NCBI GenBank assembly: GCA_918797485.1
Contig: CAKKNE010000002.1
Location: forward strand, 4,430,501-4,494,500
Source: Pelagomonas calceolata
Taxonomy: Eukaryota > Sar > Pelagophyceae > Pelagomonadales > Pelagomonadaceae
Length of the DNA: 64,000 bases
Direction of reading: 5' to 3'
Part shown: in pieces, positions 25,220 through 35,025 of the stretch
Numbering within the stretch: the stretch's first letter is position 1
Layout: each line of letters starts with the position of its first letter
Position numbers and translations under genes: made by a program
The notes under the pieces: generated by a model
Seen by the model: only the letters and a program-made list of their open reading frames with translations
What the model was told of the DNA's origin: nothing
The model's database searches: none

Positions 25220-27382
25220 ATGGCTGCTCGCAATAATGCATACTCAATGGAAAAGCTCGTAAGCGGCGTGCGGCGGGCCATAATTACGCTACCACCGGAC
25301 GAGTCTGGAGCCATACTTGCCGCTGTGCAAGCAGCGTTATACAAACTGGTAACACGCGAGGACGTCGATGCGCATATGTCGGCGCGCGACGTCGCCAAGG
25401 TGCTGCGCTCCGAGGCGAAGCGGCATAACAGCGCAAAGGCTGCTGCTGCTTTCGCGGAGGGCGGCGGTGCGGCGGCGGCGGTAGCTGCTGTGGAGAGTTG
25501 TACTGCCCGTATTGCTCGTTTCAACGAATCTCCGGAACGGATGAAAGCGACATCCGACAGCTTTGCAGCTCTCGCGGACCTAGCGGCAGCCGGTGGTGCA
25601 GCGCATGCCGCTGTGGTCGCGGCCGGCGCGGCGGCTTCGGTGACAGACGTACTCTCTACGTTTCACGGGGGAGATTTCTCGCCAATCTACACCCAGGCGT
25701 GCCGCTTGGCCGGGAACCTGTGCTTCGGCGGCGCCCACGATTTTGGCGATGACGCTTACACGTTTGCCATAGTGGCAATGAATGCCAACGACGCAACGGC
25801 CTTTCGCTGGGCCGCGCACGCGCTCTGGAACGCGTGCACGCACTCGCCGGATACGCGCGATGTGCTCCACAAGACTATGGCAGTCCAGTCGCTCGTGAAA
25901 GGCGCTTTACGCTTTCCGGGCACCCCGCGCGCATACGGCCTCCGCGCGCTAGCCTACCTCGTGCTCGGGTCAGAGCGGCGGCGCAAGTCAGCGTTGCGAG
26001 CCAACGTGGCGCTCGTCCTCTCGGACGCGACGTGCGACGAACCGGCGACAGCGGCCGCGGCATTGCTGTGCATATCGTCAATCGTCGGGCCCTGCGGCAC
26101 GGCCCATCTTGCGCGCTGGCCCGGAGTCGCGGACCGGGCCGACGGCCTCGCCAATATTACTGCAAAGCTCGCGGCCGTCGCCTTGGAAGGCGGTGGCGAC
26201 GCAGCCGCTGTGTCCGCCGGCATTGTCGCCGTGGCGCGCGGCGCGCGCGACCCGCGGCCGCTCCGAGCCGCCGTGATGCCGCTGCTGCGAGTTGCGATCG
26301 AAAGCGCGACGCGGCCGCGCGCGCGGAAAGCGCTTGGCGCCGCGCTGCACGCTCTGCAGCCGCGGCGCCACCTCTACAACGTCGGTGCCGAGGCCGAAGC
26401 TGCTGGTAGGGCCGTCCCCAAAAATATGCAGATCCTCCGGAAGGATCTCGCACAGCTACCGTGGGTGCTCGCGCGACCCGGCGACGTCGTCGTCGCGCCG
26501 CCGCTCTCCGAATCACTCGCTGCGCGCCTCGAGGCCGCCGGCGTGGCGCGGGAGACGCTCCCTTCGTTTGGAGATGCTTCGCTGGGCCAGCTCGCGCTGC
26601 CGGACGACGTCTTGCGCACTGTGCTCGGCTATCTCGTCGACGCGCCGTGGGCGGTCGCCGACGAGCGGCTCCGACGGTCGCGCGTCACGCGCTACCGCGA
26701 CGGCGACGTCGTCGTGTGCGCGAGTCTGGACGACGTGGCGGCCGCGGCGCGCGCCAACGACGAAGGTACGATTCTCAAGGCCGAGTACTCGTCGAGCGGC
26801 CTGGGCGCGCGCACAGTGGCTCGTGAGCTCACGGAGCAGGATGTGGCCTGGGCGCGGAATCGGCTGAAGGCCGACGGCGTATTGACGGCGGAGCCGCGCT
26901 ACGAGCTCGAGGCGGAATTTACTCTCGAGTGGTACGATGGGTTCTTTTGCGGCGTGTCGCGGCCGATAGTGTTGCCACCAGGTCGCTGGCATGGCCAGCA
27001 ACTCGGCGCCACGGATGATCTTGCGACCGACGTTAAGGAGTTCTTACGAGATAATGTGATCGAGAATGACGTCGCGGCGCTGTGTGACGACGTGCCGGGC
27101 ACGTGCGGCTCGGCCACGTGTGGCCTCGACGTGGGCCTCGTACGGGGCGACACGAAGGTCCTTGAGTGCAACGCGCGCACGACGATGTCGCACATCGCCC
27201 TGGCGGCGAAGCGCCGCGTGCCGAACGCGTCGCGCTTCCTCGTACTACCGAAGCGCGACCTCGCGCCGCACCACCTACCCCTGACGGACGGCGAACATTT
27301 CGTCGCTGTTCTCGAGCTCGGCGACGACTCGGGGCCGTTTCCTTTTCTGGATGAAAATGACGACGTCGTGATAAGATGGTAA
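25220..27382 (+). CDS. ARM-repeat protein fused to an ATP-grasp domain
   Basis: A 720-residue intronless frame starting MAARNNAYSMEKLV. Residues about 90-370 are alanine-rich armadillo-like helices (ACRLAGNLCFGG, WAAHALWNACTHSPDTRDVL, RAYGLRALAYLV). Residues about 410-700 look like an ATP-grasp ligase of a bacterial type: a glycine-rich loop GTILKAEYSSSGLGART at about 520, then EAEFTLEWYDGFFCGV, CGLDVGLVRGDTKVLECNAR at about 640-655 and TTMSHIALA, which match the family's ..KAP.SSSGRG.. and E.N.R.TMGH pattern. ATP-grasp enzymes join a carboxylate to an amine or thiol through an acyl phosphate. The substrate is unknown. The fusion and the bacterial-type domain suggest acquisition by gene transfer followed by fusion (inferred). 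It converges with NDH2, with 44 bp between stops. Confidence 0.7.
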   Translation: MAARNNAYSMEKLVSGVRRAIITLPPDESGAILAAVQAALYKLVTREDVDAHMSARDVAKVLRSEAKRHNSAKAAAAFAEGGGAAAAVAAVESCTARIARFNESPERMKATSDSFAALADLAAAGGAAHAAVVAAGAAASVTDVLSTFHGGDFSPIYTQACRLAGNLCFGGAHDFGDDAYTFAIVAMNANDATAFRWAAHALWNACTHSPDTRDVLHKTMAVQSLVKGALRFPGTPRAYGLRALAYLVLGSERRRKSALRANVALVLSDATCDEPATAAAALLCISSIVGPCGTAHLARWPGVADRADGLANITAKLAAVALEGGGDAAAVSAGIVAVARGARDPRPLRAAVMPLLRVAIESATRPRARKALGAALHALQPRRHLYNVGAEAEAAGRAVPKNMQILRKDLAQLPWVLARPGDVVVAPPLSESLAARLEAAGVARETLPSFGDASLGQLALPDDVLRTVLGYLVDAPWAVADERLRRSRVTRYRDGDVVVCASLDDVAAAARANDEGTILKAEYSSSGLGARTVARELTEQDVAWARNRLKADGVLTAEPRYELEAEFTLEWYDGFFCGVSRPIVLPPGRWHGQQLGATDDLATDVKEFLRDNVIENDVAALCDDVPGTCGSATCGLDVGLVRGDTKVLECNARTTMSHIALAAKRRVPNASRFLVLPKRDLAPHHLPLTDGEHFVAVLELGDDSGPFPFLDENDDVVIRW

Positions 27383-27426
27383 TCTTGACTTCGATAAATT
27401 TAGTACGATACAAATCGGGACGGACC

Positions 27427-29171
27427 CTAGAAGCGCGTGATGTCTCTTCCAAATACGCGGTCCCGCACCCAGTCGCCCGCGACGAGGACGCGATTCCGCA
27501 GCGACACCTGCTTCGCGAGGTAGACGCTCCGCCAGAGCGCGAAGGCGCGGCGGCCCGTGTCTTTGACTGTGTGGAAATCAACTGTAAGGCGCCCGGCGCG
27601 ATCGACGCAATCTATTTCACGCAGGCAAAAAGACGGGTCGAGTCGCCCAGCGACACTTGAGCTAGAGCCTTCGAGTCGCCGACGTAGGCCAGGATGCCCA
27701 GGTTCAGGAACTGGAACGGGCGCGCTACCACAGAGTCGCCTTCCGTCTCGCAGAACAACTCGTCCAACCGCCGCCCGCCGGCGCGGCACGGTTTCGCCGC
27801 GCCGAGGTCGTAGCGGCCCGCGCCTCTCAGCAGACCGGCGAGGTACTCGCCCTGCTGCGCCGCGACTTGCGCAGTGGCGGGTAAGGGAGGCGCACCACAA
27901 GCACAATCTCCCAACGCGTAGACCTCGCCGCGCGGCGCCCCGAGCACACGAAGCCAGGGGTCCACGGCCAACCGCCCCCTTGCGGTAGCCTGGGCCTCCG
28001 CCTGGGCGCCCTCTCCTAATGAAGACACCGTCTCGGACACGACAGACACGGCCCCATTACCCGTCGCCCAGACACAGAAGCCGTAGGGCACCGGGTCCGC
28101 TTCGCCTAGTAAAACGTGCGTCCCATTCACTTCAGTAACTTGCGCGCCGAGCTTGACGTCGACGCCGGCGATGTCCTGGTTGTCTGTGGCCAAACGTCTC
28201 ACTCGGAGCTCGTCCAGGGCCTCCGCTCTTAATGACGCGTCGAAGGCGCCCAGGACCTGGTCCGTGGCCTCAAGTAACGTGACTCGCGCTTCGCCAACTA
28301 AGTCTGGATAGTACCGCGCCGCGTCCGCCGCTAAGAAATCTCGTAACTCCCCGCAGAACTCCACGCCCGTCGGGCCCGCGCCGACGACGCAAAAGCTCAG
28401 AGCTCTCCGCCTTTCGTCGGCGGACAGAGTCGGTAGGGACGCTCGTTCGAAGGCGTTGCCGAGCGCTTTCCGAAGGCTGTCGGCGTCAGATATCTGCTTC
28501 AGAAATAAACAGTGCTCCCGCACGCCCGGGACACCGAACGTGTTGGTCGTCGCGCCGACCGCGATGACAACTCTATCATACGGCAACTCGAATTCATCAA
28601 TGGAACACTGACTCCCTTCGCAGACCACGGCCTCGCACACGACGACCTTGCGTTCCGTATCGACTGCGGTGGCCGTGGCTTCCACATACGCAGCGTGCTT
28701 GTTCAGACTGCGGACCGGTTGCGTGATGGAGCGGTATTCCACCGTCCCGACCGCCGCACCAGCCAGCATCGGCGTGAATAGGAAGTAGTTCCGCGGCGAC
28801 ACGACGGTAACCCGCTCACCGTTGCTCCCGAGCGCTCCCACTAACGCCGCGGCGCCCCAGCCGGAACCGAGCACAACAATATCCTCGGTGGGCTTCGCGG
28901 GGGCTTCGTCGCTCAACGAATCGGCGAGCTTCGAGCCGTACTGGAGCGTCCGCTCCCACAGCAGGGACGCGAATCCTAGAGGGTCCGTCGGCTCCGGCTG
29001 CGTCGTGGGCACGCGCGGCGCGTCCGCCTTCGCTGCGTTGCGGCGGGCGATCTCGTCGCGGAGGTCGTCCTCGGAGCCGGTGACTTGCAAACGCGTTTTG
29101 AGGCTGCGCGACGGCGTGTAGCGTGGCTGCAGCGCAACGGCGCCTGTTATGAGGGCGTAGAGACAGCGCAT
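27427..29171 (-). CDS. NDH2: Type II NADH dehydrogenase (2 exons)
   Basis: A rotenone-insensitive, non-pumping FAD enzyme that passes electrons from NAD(P)H to quinone. Exons 29171-27635 and 27566-27427 encode 558 residues; removing a 68-nt intron joins DST to [17 protein letters not shown] in frame. Motifs: FAD-binding [16 protein letters not shown], the NRS-like [15 protein letters not shown]-binding [30 protein letters not shown] and the family's conserved end ([16 protein letters not shown] then FGRDITRF). The N-terminus ([20 protein letters not shown]) is a hydrophobic leader followed by basic residues, which would suit a plastid or mitochondrial bipartite signal. A plastid role in chlororespiration is possible. 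Without splicing, the essential C-terminal amphipathic part that binds the membrane would be lost. Confidence 0.9.
27567..27634 (-). mobile_element. Short introner in NDH2
   Basis: A 68-nt phase 1 intron, GTCTTTTTGCC to TTGATTTCCACACAG on the minus strand. The right end is identical to that of the isochorismatase intron 2; the left arm (CTGCGTGAAAT) is a decayed match to its inverse. It also holds GCGTCGATCGCGCC, a variant core. Confidence 0.7.
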
Positions 29172-29598
29172 CCTTGCCTCGCAGTGTTTTGAGTGTTTCG
29201 CTCTCTCTCAGTGATTTTGCTCTCCAGTGTTTTGCTGACTGGATCTTGCTCTCTGAGATGCAAGCAGTTGTGCGCTGCAGCAATTGTGCTGCTTATGAGC
29301 TTGCAGAGCGACGACTGGTGTTGGCACCACTGCTGAATGGCCCGACTGCGGGTAGTGACGGAGTTGGATAAAAAGCGTGCTAGTGCCTTTCGGTTCGCTA
29401 GGTAATTATTGCACGCTGCGGGCGAGGCTGCCGCACGCATGCTCTAAGCCCCAACTGCAGGCTGTCAGCTACAGCACGGATTACCGAAGCGACGCACACG
29501 AGGCCTGACCAGTACTGCCTGTCGCAGCGCCCACCACTGCTCACCTGCAGCACTTGCTCTCCCTGCAGCAAAGAGAGCTGGACGCCAGCCGCGGAGCG
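29172..29598. other. Divergent intergenic region
   Basis: Upstream of NDH2 (minus) and a MYND gene (plus). It contains a twice-repeated CAGTGTTTTG word near the NDH2 start and CTGCAGCA words near the MYND start. No hairpin motif apart from a partial GCTAGTGC. Confidence 0.45.
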
Positions 29599-30402
29599 AT
29601 GGCCAGCACACCGAATGACAAGTCCGAGGCCGAGCAGGCCGAAGAACTCACCGCGAAAATGCAAAAACTGACGCCCAACGTCGACGGCGCGCTCCAGGAC
29701 ACGACCTGGACCTGGGAAGACGACCTGCTCTACGCCTTACCCGCCAGAACCGCAAGAAAGTGTGCGCGTCGAGACTGCCCGAAGACGGAGCCCCTGGAGC
29801 CGCCGGAGGACACGGCGAAACGGTTCGCGGCTTGTGCGAAGTGCCAAACAGCAAGGTATTGCTCGAGGGAGTGCCAGATCCAGGACTGGAAGAAGGGCGG
29901 GCGGCACAAGCGCATGTGTCCCCAACTAATAGCGTTCAAGAACTTCGACCGAGATCAAAAAAGACGAGCGGTCATTGTTGGATGTCTCGGTAAAGTTAGA
30001 TTGTACGTCTTTCCCTTCTACGTCGGCAAGCGAGCTAAAGTAGGAGACGGCTTCCTGTTCCTGCAGTGTCCCGCGCCGCTGGAAGATTTCTTTTTTGACA
30101 CGGACGTGACGCGGTACGGCGAGCCGCAAAAGCGAGCTGTGGTGGCGTCCTACGTCACTCCCAAAGAATTCGACGATGAGCTCGTCGCGGCGGACTTTGA
30201 ACTGGCGCTGGCGCGGCGGGGTGTCCTCGAGGCCGTAGGTCAGGCCGACGATTCAAAAGCTGCGGTGCTGTGCAAGTTCCGCTGCGGCTTCGTCTGCGCG
30301 TTCGTTACCAAAATCGTGCCCGACGTGCGCGTGTGTGCGGCCTTATGTGCCGATTATGAGGAGATGGCGACGCTGCGGCTGAACATCGATGACGATTCAT
30401 AA
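29599..30402 (+). CDS. MYND zinc-finger protein
   Basis: A 267-residue protein from MASTPNDKSEAEQAEE; a start 15 codons upstream is possible but adds no domain. Residues about 55-105 form the MYND finger (CARRDC, CAKCQTARYCSRECQIQDW, GRHKRMC) with the conserved QxxDW before the last ligands. The remaining 160 residues are a beta-rich region (VRLYVFPFYVGKRAKVGDGF) without a known family. MYND fingers bind short proline-containing peptides. Acidic and hydrophilic N-terminus, no leader. It converges with the four-TM gene, with 41 bp between stops. Confidence 0.8.
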   Translation: MASTPNDKSEAEQAEELTAKMQKLTPNVDGALQDTTWTWEDDLLYALPARTARKCARRDCPKTEPLEPPEDTAKRFAACAKCQTARYCSRECQIQDWKKGGRHKRMCPQLIAFKNFDRDQKRRAVIVGCLGKVRLYVFPFYVGKRAKVGDGFLFLQCPAPLEDFFFDTDVTRYGEPQKRAVVASYVTPKEFDDELVAADFELALARRGVLEAVGQADDSKAAVLCKFRCGFVCAFVTKIVPDVRVCAALCADYEEMATLRLNIDDDS

Positions 30403-30443
30403 GAACATTACTTGTCTCGGGGCGACGGTGGCTAGGCGGGGCT

Positions 30444-31211
30444 CTATCGGTAGTTCGCCGTTTGCGCCTCGTAGGCCGACGGCGCCGGGCCCGTGTAGGA
30501 GTCGTCCATGGCCACCGGCGGCGGCTGGACCGCGGCCAACGTCACGGGCTCGCCGCGCACCGTCGCGACGGGCGGCTGCGCCGTCGCCGTGGTGGCGTGC
30601 GACCGGCGGCGTCCTTGCGTGGCGTCCATGCCGAGCTTGCGCAATTCATCAAGCAACAGCCGCGTGTAGTTCGCCGTGGCCGCGTACAATATGAAGAAGG
30701 CGAGGTTGACGACGAAGGCCACAAAAGCCAGGAAGATGAGCGAGATGAGCACCGTCAGGGCCGAGACGGCCGCGAAGACGATGTAGATCGCGTAGAAGGT
30801 CGTGAGGTAGCCGCAGCCGCAGCCGCCGCAGCAGGGCGGGTTCTTCTTGCGCACGCCCTGCACGCCCAAATACAGAATCACCAAAGAGAAGAAGATGTAG
30901 ACCGAGTACTCCGCCACGAGGAGGTCCCGGCCCTCCATGGCCCAGAACGCAATATACACAGCTCGGATCGTGACGATGACGACGGCGTTCACGACGGCGA
31001 GCTGTAATACTCGAGTAGACAGGCGGTGGATCTTTTTTGCGGATTCGGGGTTCACGTCGTCGTAGCCGTTGCGGATGGAGAAGACGCTGTTCGCGTCGGC
31101 CGGGATCCCCGGAACTAAGGAAACATAGGTCGTCTCGGCGTTCGGCTGGAGGGGGTTGGCCGTCGGGACCTCGATGTCGGCGGCGGGCGGCGCGCCGTCG
31201 GCGGTCATCAT
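30444..31211 (-). CDS. Four-TM membrane protein, unknown function
   Basis: A 255-residue protein from MMTADGAPPAADIEV. A much longer frame continues upstream, but that part lies in the divergent promoter and has no membrane or domain features. Hydrophobic segments are at about residues 70-90 (VLQLAVVNAVVIVTIRAVYI), 102-122 (YSVYIFFSLVILYLGV), 135-160 (YAIYIVFAAVSALTVLI) and 162-185 (FLAFVAFVVNLAFFILY). A cysteine cluster (CCGGCGCG) sits before the third segment and could be palmitoylated. The C-terminal tail is Pro/Gln-rich. The layout resembles small tetraspan proteins, but no signature motif allows a family name. Confidence 0.7.
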   Translation of the reverse strand: MMTADGAPPAADIEVPTANPLQPNAETTYVSLVPGIPADANSVFSIRNGYDDVNPESAKKIHRLSTRVLQLAVVNAVVIVTIRAVYIAFWAMEGRDLLVAEYSVYIFFSLVILYLGVQGVRKKNPPCCGGCGCGYLTTFYAIYIVFAAVSALTVLISLIFLAFVAFVVNLAFFILYAATANYTRLLLDELRKLGMDATQGRRRSHATTATAQPPVATVRGEPVTLAAVQPPPVAMDDSYTGPAPSAYEAQTANYR

Positions 31212-31658
31212 GGTTGCGCTGCGCTTTGCTGCTGAGTGTGCAGTTTTTGCTGGGCCGCAAACGACGCGGTTGGCGCAGTTTCCCGTCGGTTCGCGTCGAT
31301 CACGTAAAGAATGTGTCAATTTGGCGCGCAGGAAACCTAAAGCACACAACAGCTCCACTCGATTGGCCAGCCAAAATGAGACATTTTCTTGTGACGGGTT
31401 TTCGCGATTTGCGCGCGACCCATAGAGAGCCGCGATCTCGCAAGCCCCGACCCGCTCGGTACCGCCGGGAGACTGGCCGCTCGGGAAACCCGGCACAAGT
31501 CCAAAACTTGGCAAACTGGCAAAGCCCAGCCGCCGAGTACGCGCCGATTCTGGGTGCGTACGGCCTAAGCAAGGAAGCGCCGGCACGTAGGACACCGTAG
31601 CAGCCGAAACAACGCGAAGGGGCAGCCGCCGCCGCCGTAAAAAGCCCACCGAGACACG
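31212..31658. other. Divergent intergenic region
   Basis: Between the four-TM gene (minus) and the CEP19-like gene (plus). Nothing beyond short GC-rich words was recognised. Confidence 0.4.
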
Positions 31659-32552
31659 ATGGCTGCCGTCCTCCAAGCCCAGACGGACGCGCCAAAGGTC
31701 CTCCAGCCGGCCGACAACCCGGATGTGGATATTGTGCCGCTGCGCTTCGGCGTCAAGTACGCTTCCGAACAACCGATGCTCGCGCTGGAGTATCGCGACA
31801 AGGCGTCCGGCGAGCTCGCACTGAAGGAGATCCCGCTGACCCTCGCCGACGACAGCAAGGCGCTGGAGGTCTACGCCGCCTTAAAGGAAAGCCACGCGCG
31901 GTTCCTGGCGCCGTACATCGTGAGCGTGGCCCAGGTGGTCCGGTTGATTCAGCTCGCCATCGACAACCGAGGAAAGGCACCCCCCGCGCCGCCGCGCGGC
32001 GACGTGCCCATCCGGGCGCCGCCCGACGCGCCGCCGACGCCGCTCTCGCCGGACGTGCCGTCCGTGGCATCGGAAATCGACTCGCCGGACGTCCTTGCCG
32101 CGCCGGCGTCGCCCGCGTCGCCGCCCGTGCTCGCGTCGCCGCCGAAGGCCGCGCCGGAGAGCCCGCCGGTGCTCGCCAGTCCAGATGCGCCGCCGGCGTC
32201 GCCGCCCGAGATCCCGACGCTCGCATCACCACCGTCGGCGCCTGAGCCCAAGTTCGCCGTCGGCGACCGGGTCGAGGCGCGCTTCGAGGGCAAGGCGACG
32301 TACTACGCGGGGAAAGTCACGGAAGTGACCGGTTCCACCTATTCCATTGCGTATGATGATGGGGACCACGAGTCAAATGTGGCCGAGGACCTGATCCGGG
32401 TCTACGCAAAGACAGATGATTATTCGGAGGACGACGTCGAGGAGGAGTCCATCGCCGAGAGCGTCGGCTCCACCGCCAGTTTCGACGCGTCCGAGCCCAG
32501 TCGTGCAGAAGCCTCGGACTCCGACTCGGACGAGGCCTACGCCTTCGACTAA
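31659..32552 (+). CDS. CEP19-like protein with a Tudor-like C-terminus
   Basis: A 297-residue protein. Residues about 28-103 resemble CEP19 (LRFGVKYASEQPMLALEY, KEIPLTLADDSKALEVYAAL, LAPYIVSVAQVVRLIQ), a centriole protein needed to start ciliogenesis through RABL2. A proline-rich linker of repeated (V)LASPP/APPASPP units follows. Residues about 196-248 form a Tudor-like beta barrel (KFAVGDRVEARFEGKATYY, YSIAYDDGDHESNVAEDLI), a type that binds methylated peptides or tubulin-linked partners. The tail is very acidic. The CEP19 match is recognisable though not strong, and the Tudor addition is not typical of animal CEP19. It converges with the zinc-ribbon gene, with 11 bp between stops. Confidence 0.6.
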   Translation: MAAVLQAQTDAPKVLQPADNPDVDIVPLRFGVKYASEQPMLALEYRDKASGELALKEIPLTLADDSKALEVYAALKESHARFLAPYIVSVAQVVRLIQLAIDNRGKAPPAPPRGDVPIRAPPDAPPTPLSPDVPSVASEIDSPDVLAAPASPASPPVLASPPKAAPESPPVLASPDAPPASPPEIPTLASPPSAPEPKFAVGDRVEARFEGKATYYAGKVTEVTGSTYSIAYDDGDHESNVAEDLIRVYAKTDDYSEDDVEEESIAESVGSTASFDASEPSRAEASDSDSDEAYAFD

Positions 32553-32563
32553 CAACACATTTT

Positions 32564-35025
32564 TTACCAGGCCCGCCCCAGATGCGTGTACTTGCCCTCC
32601 TTGACTTCCGTACTACGTCCGGTCGCATCGACCATCCGCAGTTTCTGGATCTCGTCGACGGCGATCTGCGTGGCGTTTCGCGGCGGCTTCGCCCCGAAGG
32701 GATCGTCGGCCGTCGGTAGATAACCGATCTGAATATCCGTCGACAGGTAGTCCATCGGGTCCTCGTCGACGCGCGTGCAGCCGTGGAAACCCCTCACATA
32801 ATAGCGAATGACCAGTTTCTTCCGCATGCCCGGACAGGGATCCCCGAACGTCTCATCTAAATCTAAGTCAGTGTCTAGGTGTAGTCTAGAACCACCTTGC
32901 GCGTTCGCGAGCCACTTCACGGCCTGCGCGGACCGATGCCGTCTTCATCATTCCTGGAGACGACTCATATCAACAAAGTGAAGGCGCCGCAGACACTGAT
33001 CTGGACCTCGGTCACGTTCCAGTTGAATTTCGGTTTTGTAGGATGTCCATAAGAGGCGTACCTCACTTCCACGGTGGGCATTATTGTAGGAATCCCAATG
33101 AGGACGTGTTCGCTACAAAAGGCCTTGCCTTCGTCCGTGTTCGTGAGTACGCGCTCGACAATGCCTTTTCTCTGCATAATGAAATTGGCCTCGTAGCCCG
33201 ACGCCGTCGCTTCCGGCGCTTCCGTGCGCCGTTCGGCGTCGTGGCCCACTATGAGATATTCGATATGCAGTAGTTTAGATTGGTAAGGTGTCGGGTCGCC
33301 GAGTTCAGCGTTCAGGTCGTCCGCGACGGTCGGGTCTACTTGTAATTTTTGTAGCTCCACCGACGCCCACGAAGCTAGCTCTTCCTCTGGAGAATCTCCA
33401 GCGAAGAATAGTAAAGAGCCGCCGCAGGCTTCGACCCTTCTTTGTACGAGTCCCGTGGCGTCGACACTCCCAGCCTTAAGCTGATAGAGCTTCTTGAGCT
33501 TCTCTTCGATGGCTGGCAGCTTCCTCAGGCGATTGTTATCTTCTCTCGTCAAAGCTAAGCCAGCAGTCCTTTTCGCGCGGATCGCTTGCCTGCGCGGAGC
33601 ACCACCCACGTCATCGTGAGATGGACACGAGTCGCGGGACGCCGAGACCAGCATGTCGAAGATGTCCTTGTGGTACCGGGCTTTCCACGCGTCGAGCAGC
33701 TCCTCCGTCCAGCCGTAGGACGCGCTCTCGATCAAAATCTGGGGCGCGACGGAGGGCGACGCGGCGACGGACATGGGGTACATGAGCCTGCCGTTGAGCT
33801 CGTACCTGCGGCGCGTGGTGGTGTCAGTACGGGCGTCGCGGCGACGGCGTGCGTCGTGTCGATGGCGTGGAGGTGGGAGCAGTCATCGTGTTGACGTCGA
33901 TGCGACGAGAGGGTGTGTATTAGGTCGCGGCGATGGCGTATGGGTGCCCCCAGACGCCATCGCCGCGACTTCCCGGCACGACACCACCAACGCCGCCACT
34001 GCTCCGAGAGAGGCTCACCGCCGCGGCCACGCGACGGCACGAATCGAGGCGTGGCCGCCAAGTCGAAGGCCCGGACACCGCGCAGCGGACTCGTGCATCT
34101 CGCCGGCACTCCCGTTGATCTCGTACTCGACCGTCAGCGTCTTGGCCCGACCTAACGACGGCTCGCCGAACCACGACGGCAGGTGCTCATCCCTCTTGAC
34201 AATACAAAACCTCCCTCGAGCGGCGTGCACGCGCGCTTGCAACGAGTCCGTCACGTCAAAGGCCCCCCTACCATTTTTGATGCCGCCCGGTTGCCCGTAT
34301 TGCGCCCGCACGATGTTGATGAGCGGTCGCGCCGCCCCGCCCTTAATTTCAAAGTCCTCCTTCAATCGCCCCGCGAAGTTGCCCTCCCACGTCGACACGG
34401 TGCCCCGCCGCCCATTTAAGATGTACCTTACAATAACAACCTTCCGAGCACCTGGTGCGGGATCCTTGCCGTTACTTAGTGTTCTTCGTAAATCCTCTGT
34501 CCTATCTAGGAACAATGACTCTCTAGCTGATTTCTCACAGAGCGCTTCGAGCGCAGCCGTGCAGTCCACCGCTTGAGAAGCATCACTCGGATGGCCGTAG
34601 GACGCCGCCAGGATCCGAATTTTCCCCTGCTCCCGGAGCCACTTCTTCTTCACCATACTTGCGATGGTCGAGGCGGGTTCGTGGATGAAGGAGCAGTGGT
34701 GACACAAGCAATAAGTTTTGACAAGAGCGGGATTCTTGTGCGCGTGGCCGCACTGGGGGCACCGCCGCTCGCCAACGGGCACATTATCTATATTCGGCCG
34801 CCACTGGGCCAACTTTTCTGGAGTCACGAGTGCCTCGGGGTCCGCTTCCAAGAGAATGTGGCTCTTCTTATTGTACCACCGCCGGTCGCGCTCGCCGATG
34901 GGGATGAGCTTTTTGGGCGGGGCGTTCAGCGCTCGCGCAAAGGCCTGGTACGATTCTATATCACCTATTTCCGGTTCATGCGGCGGCGGCTGCCACTCGT
35001 CCGTGTCGGGTGCTACAGCTGCCAT
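32564..35025 (-). CDS. Zinc-ribbon protein with repeated beta-sandwich units (3 exons)
   Basis: Exons 35025-34079, 33805-33007 and 32923-32564 encode 701 residues; phases 2 and 0 fit and the length is a multiple of three. The start MAAVAPDTDEWQPPPH was chosen because the frame further upstream is Arg-rich and shadow-like. Residues about 80-120 hold a zinc ribbon (CPQCGHAH, CLCHHCSF). The rest consists of four to five repeats of about 100 residues, each starting I.I..ASYGHP or a variant (RILAASYGHPSDASQAVDC, INIVRAQYGQPGG, ILIESASYGWTEE, VEVRYASYGHPTKPKFNW) and often ending with a FGDP.PG..K.L.I.Y element. This resembles DUF3395-type domains found at the ends of some DnaJ-like proteins. Function unknown. 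Both introns are of the repeated type. Confidence 0.75.
32924..33006 (-). mobile_element. Introner-like intron 2 of the zinc-ribbon gene
   Basis: An 83-nt phase 0 intron, GTCCAGATCAG to GTCCGCGCAG on the minus strand. It has CGTCTCCAGGAATGATG, nearly the same as a segment at about 46,919-46,935 in intron 1 of the giant gene. Confidence 0.65.
33806..34078 (-). mobile_element. Composite introner in the zinc-ribbon gene (intron 1)
   Basis: At 273 nt it is the longest repeated intron. On the plus strand it shows at least four copies of the GTCGATGGCG/CGCCATCGCCGCGAC core in both orientations. Donor GTGTCCGG, acceptor CGCCGCAG; the joined frame reads AARYELNGRL. Possibly a doubled element. Confidence 0.7.

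Noticed and set aside
30444-31772. A longer 442-residue reading of the four-TM gene
   Set aside because: The extra N-terminal part lies in the divergent promoter region, has no domain or membrane features, and the MMTADG start fits the membrane protein better.
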